Positions 43,961-54,800 of a stretch of DNA of 64,000 nucleotides are shown here, piece by piece. Below the pieces are notes generated by a model. That model was not told the origin of the DNA. It did not search any database and was given only the letters and a program-made list of their open reading frames with translations. This DNA is from Arbacia lixula (lineage: Eukaryota > Echinodermata > Echinoidea > Arbacioida > Arbaciidae), in contig OZ022596.1 in NCBI GenBank assembly GCA_963669155.1, positions 18,463,379-18,527,378 of the forward strand, given 5' to 3'. The translations under genes were made by a program, and so were the position numbers. The stretch's first letter is position 1. Each line of letters begins with the position of its first letter.

Positions 43961-44690
43961 TTTTCTTCCTTATTTGAGGTTCTTACTCGCTCAAAAACAT
44001 CACGATTGATACTAAATATGAGGTTTTCTCCCTCCTGTATTTTCTGTATCGTGTACATTTTTGTTGTTTCAATGCACTGCTGCGTTTTCTTTGTGCGTTT
44101 TTTTTTTTGTAATTTCTTTCATTATTTTGTATCTTCTTACCAGTGGAGGCCAATTTTCTGTGTTTTTATATAGACAATAGAATTGAATCGGAATCGGAAT
44201 CATGCCCCGAAAATAAAGATTGAACGTTATTCGAAATCTGCTGCGAGGCGATCAAGTCGCATTCATTACACGCCGCACGGAAGCTGCCAGGACCGTGTTC
44301 AGAGCCCCTCTTTCGTGCTCTCTCCGATGTGACGTCAAATGGGAACAACTCGATGGCCAGCAGCCGAGCTGGCCTGGCGTCCGACGATTTTTTATTTTTT
44401 TTTGCCGCACATATTATCGCAAATAAAAATGAATTATTCGTGAGCCGCTCGAATTCTATTGGCTGCAGTCCGGATATTAAAATTGACGAATTAAGCAGCG
44501 AAAATTTTGTCAAGGGTTTGTTTGGGTCAGGGTTAGATCTAGTATTAGGTTTAAGGTTAGGGTGAGGGTGAGATTTCGGATTAAAATTTACAAAATGAAC
44601 GGGACGTCCTCGTGACCAGGTTGGTTTAGTGTCGCAAAAGCGTTCATCTCTTTTCGGATGGGCTTTCCATTACACACGTTGCGATACAGC
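43961..44690. other. Non-coding stretch with a CpG-richer island
   Basis: Positions 44215-44345 are richer in GC and CpG than their surroundings (GCGAGGCGATCAAGTCGC, CACGCCGCACGG, CTCTCCGATGTGACGTC), but neither strand gives a recognisable protein. Positions 44515-44570 contain GGGTTAG/GGTTAGGG-like words, too degenerate for a telomeric array. I cannot assign a function. Confidence 0.35.
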
Positions 44691-45028
44691 GAAGTATTCA
44701 CCACGGCAGTGAATAACTTGCCAAAGATAATGATTACAACTTTAAGTCAGGAACTTTCTTTTCCAATGAATGTATATGAGTATATGAATGATTATATAAT
44801 AGCAAAATATTGGTTGTATTGTAAAATGTATACCTTTTCTTTATTAATGTAGTACAATTTCATATGATATAACATGGTTGTTGTTGGTTTTCATCTAATT
44901 ACAAATTATTCTTATTCTTAAGATATAAGCTATTTTTAAGACTTTTTTTTAGAAAAAATCATTGAAGTTTCAAGAAGATGATGAATCAAATATTGTCATC
45001 GATTACAACATTATTCATCATCGATGAT
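44691..45028 (+). repeat. PP module 11 (empty site)
   Basis: P1 at 44691-44719 (GAAGTATTCACCACGG ... GTGAATAACTT), core, and P2 at 44993-45028, joined directly to TGATCTGAAAATTTTCG. Z then continues to about 45215, including the distal landmarks CTGATTCCTACCGAG and GTGAATGGGACACC. Confidence 0.8.
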
Positions 45029-45443
45029 GATCTGAAAATTTTCGTGAAGCTATGGATGTGAAGTTTTCATACAGTTTCCGAGTTGCTGAGTTTCATGAGT
45101 TTTTGCAAATAGGCTTGCTAGGCTTAGTAAGGTTTCATGAGTGTAGTCCCTGATTCCTACCGAGTTTCATGACGTTTGGTGAATGGGACACCCTGTCTTT
45201 GACTTGACGTGTATGATTTGTATAATAGCAACATTTTGAGTGTCTTCTGCTTCGATAATTATGTTGTTTGTGAAACATCGATTTGCGTGTGTTTAAATTA
45301 CTATTTAAATAGATAATCATCCTAGATCAGCGTTTTGATACGCGTTTAGTGCATTTTGATTACCGCCGTTTTAAAACGTCGTTTCAAAACACAGAAAAAT
45401 GTTTGTTTCCATCGCCGATTCTGACTAATGACGTTAATAAAAT
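45029..45443 (+). repeat. Z flank and AAACGC repeat
   Basis: Z to about 45225. Then CTGCTTCGATAATTATG and GTTTTGATACGCGTTTAG, an AAACGC-type repeat related to 28.15-28.25 kb but inverted. No gene. Confidence 0.5.
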
Positions 45444-45484
45444 ATTATCATCGATTACAGCATTATTTATCATCGATGATCACC
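45444..45484 (+). repeat. Isolated P2 palindrome next to LINE-A copy 7
   Basis: TTATCATCGATTACAGCATT ... ATCATCGATGATCACC without a preceding core or P1. LINE-A copy 7 starts directly after ATCACCA. Confidence 0.75.
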
Positions 45485-48400
45485 ATTTAAAAGGGGACTT
45501 ACAAGTAGAGATTCAAGATAAAAGAGTCCTTTGGGACTTTTTGAAATTAAAAATTCGTCAATTTACGCAACGTTTTTCTAAGAAACTTGCTCAAAATAGG
45601 AAAGAACAGAGAAGAAAACTTGAGCAAGAGATTGAAGATTTAGAAAAAAGTTTAGTAGATCAACCAAACCAAGAGACATGTAAAATACTGGAAGAGAAAA
45701 AACGGGAATTACAAATAAGTTATGATTATGTTAATGAAGGAGTTAAGATTCGCTCCCGTACCTCTTGGTATGAAGGGGGTGAGAAAGATGTGCGATTTTT
45801 TACGCAGTTAATGCAGTCAAATAAAAGGAAAAGTACCATTAAAAAGATTGTTAATGAAGAGGGGGAAATTATTCATAATGAAGCAGATATAATCATTGAA
45901 ATTAAGCACTTTTATAGTAAATTATATGCGAAATCGGAGGTGATCCACTACTTAGACAATCCCTTCTTTCATTCAGATTTACCCACGTTATCTTTAGAGT
46001 CTAGAAAGTTGTGTGAAGGATTAATATCTGAAAGGGAGTGTATACAGGTTTTGGAAAAAATGAGGCTGAATAAATCACCCGGGAATGACGGCCTAACTGT
46101 AGAATTTTATCAAACTTTTTGGCCGGTTATAGGGCAGTTAGTTGTATGTTAGTTTAATGAAGCATATCAATATGGGGAATTATCGGCCTCTCAAAAGCAA
46201 GCAATGATTATTCTAATTGCTAAAGAGGACAAGGATCTATTGCAAATAAAGAATTATAGGCCTATTTCATTACTCAATGTGGATTACAAAATTTTATCTA
46301 AAGTTTTGTCGTTGAGAGTTACACAAGTTTTGGATGAAATTATTTTGGAAGATCAAATGGGATTTATGAAGGGCAGAAATATTGGTGAAGCAATACGTAT
46401 CATAGATGATATGATATTCCACACATCACATTTTGATTTACCGGGTTATTTAGTTGCCATTGATTTTAAAAAGGCTTTCGATTCAATTGCTCATAGTTTT
46501 ATACAAGAGGTCCTTTTGTCTTTCGGTTTTGGACCGTCATTCCGGAAATGGGTGGATACTATCTATAATAATGCCCTTAGTTGTGTTTTTAATGGGGGTA
46601 AATCCACAGGATATTTTAAGGTCGAAAAGGGAGTTAGACAAGGAGACCCGTTGTCACCCTATCTTTTTATTTTATGTATTGAAGTTTTGGCACACAATAT
46701 AAGGAAGGATAAAGATATCTTAGGCTTACCGTTCGGGTCAAACGAAGTCAAGCAGGTGCTTTATGCGGACGATATTACTCTATTAGTACAAGATATTGAA
46801 TCCATCAGGAGATTAGTAGTGGTTTTTGAGGGTTTTAAAGCGGTTTCCGGTCTCAAAATAAATAAAGATAAGACGAAATTGTTACAACTTGGAAGTAGTC
46901 AAGATGAAGATGGGGAGTATGGTGGAGTTTTCGGGCAAAAAGTGGGTGTTTTAAAGATTTTAGGGGTATACTTCACGTTGGATCCCGATGTGAAGGAAAA
47001 TAAGAACTATAAAGAAATTCTAAGTAAAATTAAAAAAATATTGACATGGTGGAAGCAAAGAGATTTGACACTTCAGGGTAAAATTCAGTTATTGAAGACT
47101 TTTATTTATTCTAAGCTTATATATATTGCCTCTCTCACTCCGGTGCCAAACTGGGTATATGGTGAGTTAGAAAGTATTGTTTGGGATTTTATTTGGCGAG
47201 GAAAACCGAAGATTAATAAAAGTGTTTTAACTTTAGGTTATGAACAAGGGGGCTTAAAATTAATGCATTTTCCATCATTAATAGACGCTCAAAGAGTAAT
47301 GTGGGTTAAAAGGCTTTGTTATGGTAAACAAGAAATGAAATGGAAACAATACTTTGAGGAATGTACAAAGCAGATAGGAGGCAAATTTATATTTTGTTGT
47401 AATTATTTAGTAGACCTTTTGGATTTGTCTATACCGCTATTCTATGCGAACTTATTAGAAGTCTGGGCAAAAACGAAGGAATTTAGGGGTAATCATAATC
47501 AGGTACGGAAGGAAGTCCTTTTAAATAATAAAATGATTCGAATTGAAGGAAAATCTATTTATAATGAAAATTTGCAGTTGAAGAATTTTTTTAGAGTGGA
47601 ACATATTGTAGACAGGAGTGGGGAGTTATATTCGGCGGCTTATCTTTATAGTAAAGGTCTGGTTTATTCAGAGGTTTTGATTATTCGAAGAATATATGAA
47701 GTACTTCCATTAGTTTGGAAAAGGAAAATAGAAAATACGGAACCAGGAACTGATACATGTGATGAAATGACTTTTATAAGAAATAGCTGTAAATTTTCTT
47801 TAGATACGAATACATCTAAACAAGTTTATAATGATTTTGTGGAAAAGATAAGAGATAAGTCATCTTTGAAAGAAAAAATGAGAAATGTACATACTCGCGA
47901 GTTTTCTGATACAGATATAAAATCGGTATTTAGTAGACCTAGAAAAAGTACTTTGAACTGTATATTAAGGGATTTCCAATATAGGTTATTACACGGAATA
48001 TTATATACGAACTATCATTTATGTAAATTCAACATTACTGATGATAACTTATGTTCATTTTGTCACAAAGAGGAAGAGACTTATAAACATATATTTTATA
48101 CGTGTGAATTTGCTGGGATGATATGGGAACGGTGCAGTAACCTTCTTGATTATATAAATTTAAAAAACTTAAGCTGGGAAGAGATTCATTTTGGAATTGA
48201 CTTACCGGACAAAGGAAGAGGTCAATTAGTTAATCATGTTTTAATACTGGTAAAAAGATTAATTTTCTTAGGAAGAGGAAAGAACACACAAATAACTGAA
48301 CAATCGGTTAAAAGCCAGATTGAACAAGATAGGTTACCGGTAGAAGAAAAAAGGATAGCAGTTTTGCATAATACATTATCAGTGCACTTGAAAAAGTGGG

Positions 48401-48973
48401 GAAATTGGATATGGTAGGGCTCCCCTGCCTTGTGAGTCTTTATGTATTTGAAAATAAAATAAAACAAACTAAAATAAAACGTATATTTATTAACTTTGAA
48501 GGAGTGGGACGACAAATCAGAAGTATTTTTAGTATCCACCAAGATATGCCCTGCAACTCGTTCTAGAGATGGTAATATGGGGGGGGGGGGGGGGGGGGGG
48601 GGGGAGGAGTGAGGGAAAGGAGAGGGCGGGGTATGGTGGAGGGGTGGGGTAGGGGAAATGGAGGGAAGGGCCTTTTTGGTGTCCTTTTTTCTTATCTAAT
48701 TTATCAATGAACACAATGAGCGAATGATATGTTTTTCCTTTTGAACAGCGATTAATGGTTGTTTGTCTTTATTGTTGTAATTTGATGTAATTCTTGAAAA
48801 ATCTGACAGTTTGTATAAATTTGTTATGATCAATGATTATGACGAATATGTTTCTGGAAATAATTTATTTATTTGTTACAGTAATTGTCATTTAAATCAT
48901 TCATGAATGATTGTTTAATGTTCTGTAAAATTGGTGTTCATTGATTAATAAAATACATGTTGAAACAAAAAAA
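45485..48973 (+). mobile_element. LINE-A copy 7, nearly complete polymerase region
   Basis: 5' truncated in the linker between endonuclease and RT. ORF2 runs to 48417, followed by the 3' UTR with a G run of about 25 (48578-48604), and the A tail at 48967-48973. The left flank is P2. The right flank (TTGCAGCCAAATTTAGG) is not Z. It shares the ORF2 6-bp insertion and the 3' UTR deletion with copy 5. Confidence 0.92.
45486..48417 (+). pseudogene. LINE-A ORF2: linker, reverse transcriptase, zinc knuckle
   Basis: One continuous frame interrupted by a single TAG at 46150-46152, where GAGGCC of the 31-34 kb copy is replaced by TGTTAG. Upstream lies a lysine/glutamate-rich linker. RT begins near 45.8 kb, with YRPISLLN after 46250, the catalytic region AIDFKKAFDS at about 46455-46485 (glutamate to lysine relative to copy 3), GVRQGDP near 46630, YADD near 46760, and the zinc knuckle near 48050. 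No endonuclease is present. The copy cannot be autonomous, but its single stop and lack of frameshifts suggest recent insertion. Confidence 0.9.
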
Positions 48974-50103
48974 TTGCAGCCAAATTTAGGTCCAAAATCG
49001 GTATAAAAGGGAAAATTTCATTATAGCCATTATACTGTACTGGGGAGACAAAACAAAATCCATCAAAACGGTGATCATGAGCAATCTTCTTGCCAATGGT
49101 AAATACCAGACGTAAATGTTTACTGACTCAATTTTACCCATGTTCTCCACATCCTAAAAACTATGGACTCATGTTTTGGTCTCCATATTCGAAAGTAAAA
49201 AAAAAAAACACTTGGCTGTGCATTAGCTAGAGAACCATGTAAACATGTTAACATGGGGGCCTTGTTCCTATTAGTTTTACAAAATCATTATCAAGACATA
49301 TCTGGGCCCCGTTGCATACAACTTACCATTAATGATAACTTTACCATTAATTGTAACTACCATGGTGACACTGCTCGGCAGCCAATCAAATTCAAGGTAT
49401 CCGTATAAGTTGCCATTGGAAGCAAAGTTACCATCAATGACAAGTTTCGTGCAGCATGGTCCTTGTTCGTAAGTAAATTGTCCTAATATGACAGAAGGAA
49501 GTAATGTTCTTAGTATGGTTTCGTGAATAATAACTTAGTTGGATGTCCTGTGGTAAGCTACTTGGTATTCGAAATTCCAACAAGCAGCGTTGGTGTCACC
49601 GGCAATCCTCAGATTCACCATCTTCGTCCCAATTTTCTGCTCTTTTTTCTACCCCCCCCCCCAAAAAAAAAAAAATCAACAACAACAACAACAACCAAGG
49701 AATATATATATACCCTCTACTTCTACCTCAATTTCATCCCATTTATTTTCGGTTTAAACACCGAAAATTAAAGCTAAAAATAGTCTTGTGTAAGTGCTAT
49801 AAGATATAAAAGTTCACCTCTCCTCTTTTTCACTTTCCTTTCCTTTCTTCACCCCATAAGTGGGCCAATTATCCAAAAGAATACAACCACATGGTGTAAG
49901 CGAAAGTTTTACTATTTTCTAAATACATGTAGTATTTATTAGTACACTCTCACCATGGAAACATTCAAAGAACATTTAAATATACATTTGTTAATGTGTT
50001 TAAGTATTCTGTGTTTTAATAATGTCCATTATTTGTGTATATTGTATTTCTTTATGATTTTTAAAAAAATAAAAATATCAATATAACAAAATACAAAAAA
50101 AAA
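48974..50103 (+). other. Segment between LINE-A copy 7 and an A tract
   Basis: About 1.1 kb ending in an A run at 50094-50103, with AATAAA about 25-30 bp upstream (near 50067). It contains a half copy of the TTAA MITE (TATACTGTACTGGGGAGAC at 49030) and a GGGCCC-type MITE at 49304-49465. It could be a 3' extension of the LINE-A insertion or an independent insert. The flank after the A run (CACGTTGAATCG) does not match Z. Confidence 0.35.
49304..49465. mobile_element. GGGCCC-type palindromic MITE
   Basis: GGGCCCCGTTGCATACAAC on the left, ATGATAACTTTACCATTAAT-like subpalindromes inside, and AAGTTTCGTGCAGCATGGTCC on the right. Same family as 17567-17726, with the right end mutated. Confidence 0.65.
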
Positions 50104-50659
50104 CACGTTGAATCGAAATATTGTATGTGCACATCATGAGCTTTATTTACACATGTTAGTATCATTACCATCCATCTTTACCGTTGAATATAAAAGTTAT
50201 AATACAGTTGACTCTCGTTATAATGATGTCATTGCGATGAGTTATACTTCGTTTTTATGCATACGTTTATGTCTTCATAACGAAATGCATCTGCATGAGT
50301 AATATATAAATAACCCACGTAAGAATATGGCAGTACGTATGCTATGGGTCTCTTAATGATATCATAATGTACGCGAAACCGAAACGCAATGACATACAAT
50401 TGAAACCAACGTTTTTTTTATCTCGTACTCAAGCACCTTTCATTATAATTATATACATTTCTTCGTGATATCCTAATAACAGTGAAAATACTAGAAACAA
50501 GACACTACATACGCCGTGATAATGCAACATTTTATTGTGAACATACTTAAAGACCATGACTCCGTAGATATTTAGCTACTTACGTGTTGCGCCCTACTAC
50601 CAAGTATTTTTTTTTTTTTACAAATGCAATTCATGATTTTGTCAGTACAAGCTGTTCGC

Positions 50660-50870
50660 AAGCTAAGAACGATTTTATGGAAGACTGGTGACCCTTTCTT
50701 GTGCTAAATGAGATATCACAATTTGCTCCTGTATGGGAGCTAATTTCCAACAATCCTGTTCGTAAGCTAAGAGCGATTTTACGCAAGACTGGTGACCCTT
50801 TCTTGTCCTAAATGAGATATCACAATTTGCTCCTGTTTAGGAGCTAATTTCCAACAATCCTAATCAAATT
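50660..50870. repeat. Tandem duplication of a ~105-bp unit
   Basis: GTTCGCAAGCTAAGAACG at 50654 and GTTCGTAAGCTAAGAGCG at 50758 begin two copies. Each continues through AAGACTGGTGACCCTTTC and CACAATTTGCTCCTGT to TTTCCAACAATCCT. Related single pieces occur inverted near 50960-51030 and near 58800-59040, the latter in intron 2 of the SLC46-like gene. The family is unclassified. Confidence 0.75.
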
Positions 50871-51265
50871 TGACAAATAACTTTGTCTTCTGACATTTGT
50901 TAACAACAAGAATATCTAAGAATCAAGAATCAAGAATTTCTAAAGATCATATTTCAACTTAAGCTTAGAATCTGATTTAGCACAAGAAAGGGTAACCAGT
51001 CGTGCATAAGGTCGATCCTAACCTAAGAACAGCGCGGTGAAACACCTCCGGTCACGAAAACCCCATTAGCTTGCTAGATACAAATGTGTGCATATGGCAA
51101 TGAGAAAGTTATTGTGCTGAAGACGGGTTTCACGCTACACCATTGGTCAATGTACTCCGTGTCATACTTTCTTAATCTGTCATCCCGACATACATCAAAA
51201 TAGGGCACGAATTTGACCAATTGGCCTCATGATTTATATCCGGTTATGCTCCTGCATGGTCCCAG

Positions 51266-51463
51266 ACTGGTTGGTTGGTTGGTTGGTTAGGACGTCGCGT
51301 CGCAATTGGTGGTATACGCGCTACACTGATTGGTTGGTTAGGACGTCGCGTCACAATTGGTGGTATACGCGCTACGCTGATTGGTTGGTTAGGACATCGC
51401 AATCGGTGGTATACGCGCTACACTGATTGGTCAGTTTGGACGTCGCGATTAGTGGTATACGGG
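51266..51463 (+). repeat. Minisatellite, about four ~52-bp units
   Basis: Units of the form TTGGTTGGTTAGGACGTCGC ... GGTGGTATACGCGCTACACTGA repeat from 51266 to 51463, with small deletions in the third and fourth. Open frames with repeated WLVRTS and GIRATLIGW words are produced by the repeat and are not a gene. Confidence 0.9.
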
Positions 51464-51675
51464 CGTATGGCAAGCCGTTTTAACATTTATTCCTATTTCT
51501 TCATATCACGAATTCGATTTCTTGATATCAAGAATTCGACTTCTTGATATCAAGAATTCCATTTCTTGATATCAAAAATTTGATTTCTTGATATCAAGAA
51601 ATAATTCTTGATATCAAGAAATCGAATTCGTGATATCAAGAAATAGGAATAAATGTTAAAACGGCTTGCCATACG
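51464..51675. repeat. Foldback element with internal TTGATATCAAG repeats
   Basis: Outer arms CGTATGGCAAGCCGTTTTAA and TTAAAACGGCTTGCCATACG flank a stretch in which TTGATATCAA (itself a palindrome) occurs six times, spaced by AATTCGATTTC-like words. The whole 212 bp can fold on itself in many registers. It lies 120 bp beyond the stop codon of the SLC46-like gene. TTTATT at 51486-51491 gives the first AATAAA on the gene's strand that I could find, about 305 bp after the stop. Confidence 0.85.
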
Positions 51676-51795
51676 GGCGACACTTGATGGGCGCGCTGAG
51701 TATTGTATAACCATGGGGCTACAACCACGGTATGACTGACAACATTGAACGACAAGAAACAGCCAGAGTCTGAGCTACGGATCTATTAACGCCCC

Positions 51796-51877
51796 TTAGA
51801 CCGGGCCGTGGATTTCCTCCGTCTGCAGAGACTTGTATCTTTCCGTGGGCCGCATTCGATCATCTATCTGCAGCGCT
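51796..51877 (-). CDS. SLC46-like last coding exon (cytosolic tail)
   Basis: 82 nt after CTTCTCATCCTACGCAG. It encodes ALQIDDRMRPTERY and KSLQTEEIHGPV followed by TAA. The phase (2 nt from exon 5 plus 1 nt here) fits and the codons are GC-rich like the other exons. The tail is hydrophilic, as expected after TM12. This is the least certain exon because the C-termini of the family are poorly conserved. Confidence 0.8.
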
Positions 51878-54800
51878 CTGCGTAGGATGAGAAGGAAAAA
51901 AAAGAAGGCTTTAACAACTTGAGTACCAGGGCCCTGTCGCATAAAACTTGTGATTAAATCGCAAATCATCTTAATGTTCGGGCCGAACATTTTAGGATTT
52001 GTGATTTCATCACTTATTACCACTTGAGGGAAAATCACTTCCAGCAAATTTCTACAATGGACAATACATGAATTCAAGACCATTGGTAAGATTGCTCAAG
52101 ATCTTTTGATTTTTTTTTTTGTCTTCCCAGTATATCAAATGCCGTTTAATGGTAACTCTGCCATCGATGGTAACTTCTATGAAAACCATAAATTTAATCG
52201 GTCGTTGAGCATTGTTACCATGGTAGTTACCACTAATGACAGTTATCATTAATGGTACGTTTTCTGAAACGGGGTCCATGTCAACTGTTGTCTAGGTTCT
52301 ATGTTGTGGAGAGCATGGACACAACCGAGTCTGTTAACAACTATGTCCGGTAACAAAGACTATCCCCTTTCCCCATTCAGAGTCCCCTCACGCAACAAGA
52401 ATTATTGATATGGGATTATCACTGTATAATAATGAGAGGGTCGAATTGATCAATTTCACTGCCCATCCCGATCGAAAACTTCTGTGAAAGATGCCGACAG
52501 ATATGATATATTTTAATGAAAACATCACCATGTCATGAATTGCGATTTATCGCAATTTGACTAACATTTGATATACATCGTGATTCCTTACATTAGAGTT
52601 AGCAGATTGAACTTCAAATTAACCAAAACTTTTTTTAAAAGGGATAGTCCACCCTAAAATTAAGCTGGTTTTCATATCAAAGCAGAAAGACAACAGAAAC
52701 AATGTTGCTTTTACGAATGTTGGTAAGAAGAAAAATTCATGACTGTTTTAAGTTTGATTTTGTGACGTCGGTGCTCTCCCATAATATATACGTTCTCAAT
52801 TATTGCAACTTACCATGAGTGGTAACTACCATGGCAACATGTGCAAATATGAGAGCTCATTGGCTGTCGCCATGGTAGTTACCATTGATGGTAAGTTACA
52901 ATAATTGAAAACATACATGCAACATGGCCCTGGATTACTTACAAGGTGAGGACGAAGGGAAGGAGGAAGGTGATTGCCATGGTAACGAAGATGAAGCCGC
53001 CGGAGACTTGCAGGGTGAGCGGGTAGAGGGCGTTGAAGATGAGCGGAGAGAGCAACGTGCCCAAGCTCTGGATGCAGCCACTGGCTGCAAACAAGACACC
53101 TGGATGACGGTGGAGGTAACGGGAGGGAGAACATTAAGGGTGATATTCATAGGAAATAAAATCAAATAAATATAGTGTATTCTATAATTCAATGAGTTAT
53201 TAAAGCAATGTATGCAGCTAACATGTCCCGAAAGTGTTCAGTTTTGTGTTTAATGAAAGTCAAATTTTACTAAATTGACTCTCTTCCTGACCTACGAAAT
53301 CGCCTCAGGGAAAGTGGCGTTGTGTGTACGTCACAGCCGGGATACGCTTCACAATGACCATTGTGTATCACACCTGTTAATCCACTAGCAACTGCCATCA
53401 CAGTTTCATTTACAATGCCTGATGCTTCTGGCTGAAAAGAAGCTGCGGATTGGCATGTGTGATGCACAATAACGCCTCCCGTTTCTTACGTCAGACCTAA
53501 AGGCCGTTTCGGATGACAGTAGGTCAAATTTGTCCCCGAGAATACGGTGATTGTTTTCACCCTAATTTCGCTTTTTGGACAGTAATATATTGTTTAAATG
53601 TCATCCGAGCTCATCGTATGGCTTATAAGCTTTCTGTAGATGAATATCTTCATATTTTTGGATTTTCTATGAATATCACCTTTAAGGGTTATGGCGCCTT
53701 AGAGGGGCAGTCCGCACCCAAAACAATATGTTGCAGTTGGTAAATTCAGATAAATATATTTGTGAAATGGGTGTGTAGATACATTTGATTGGAAGAGGTT
53801 ATCTTTGCCCATTAAATCAAGTGATCAGAATCCTTTGAACAGGCGTAACTTCACCACTAAATTTAGAAAATGCAGAAAATAGAACTTCGGTATCACCAGA
53901 GGTTGTATTTCTTCAGGATATTTACCAACCGATATGGTGAAATGGAGAAGAAAGAGCGAACAGAGCTGATTATCTTTAATTTTCAAACAATTAAACAAAA
54001 TTGCTTTTAGTTTGTTTGAAACGAAGATAAATACGATAAAATGGAAGTAGAAAGAATGGATGGTGATGAGAGTTGTGAACTGGTCACAGAATAGTTATTG
54101 TTTTTACTGGTTATTCTGACTATTGTATGTTTTATATCGTTTGAACTGATCTTGTCATCATGTTTGAATATGTCTAAATGCATAAATAAATAATTACTGA
54201 AAAGGAAGAAAGGAAGGAGAGTGGAAAGTGTGGTGAAAATAGAATAAGTTTTGCAACTAACTATATGTTTCTTTCAATATCAGAAAGAGAGAATCGTTTT
54301 TGAAGTTTCGACCAGTGTGTTCAGTCCGTCATCCACAGAATAACTATTAATCATTGAATTGAATTGAATTGAATTGAAATTAATTGAATTGCATTGAAGT
54401 GCATCAGTGAATTTATAGGTGAAAACATGCACACATGACGCATAAAGAGTTCAGGACAATGTAGAGCTATTTCTCTAACGACCGAATAATTTGTATCTTC
54501 ATCTCGTAATGAATCTTTGTTAGCTCCTGACAGTCATCGGTGAATCTAGCGGCTAACTTCAGTTACCTTGCTCGCCTGGACCAATCAGCTTCGACATCTT
54601 CGCTCTGCAAATGGGCATGGCGAGCATGCGCAGTGTACCCATCACAGTCACTGCATAGGAGACAGAGAGACAGAAACAATGACTTCTGAATAAATAATGG
54701 ACCATTTCTAGGTATGTTATTTCCTGACGAAATCAAAGACAAGGTCTCCATTTTGCATGTCAAAAAATCCCTGAAATTCGAACTTCCTTCCCAATATTAC

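Noticed and set aside
44513-44575. Interstitial telomeric repeat
   Set aside because: Only scattered GGTTAG/GGTTAGGG words are present with no tandem TTAGGG array.
1-51463. tRNA, rRNA or snRNA genes as LINE targets
   Set aside because: I looked for conserved tRNA B-box, 5S and U-snRNA sequences near LINE ends because some Tx1-clade elements use them; none was recognisable.
51229-51547. Repeated WLVRTS / GIRATLIGW peptide frames
   Set aside because: Produced by the ~52-bp minisatellite; two overlapping frames are open at once and neither has a domain.
52826-53192. Long minus-strand and plus-strand frames overlapping transporter exon 5
   Set aside because: They are shadow frames of the GC-rich exon; the exon's own frame is fixed by splice phase and family motifs.
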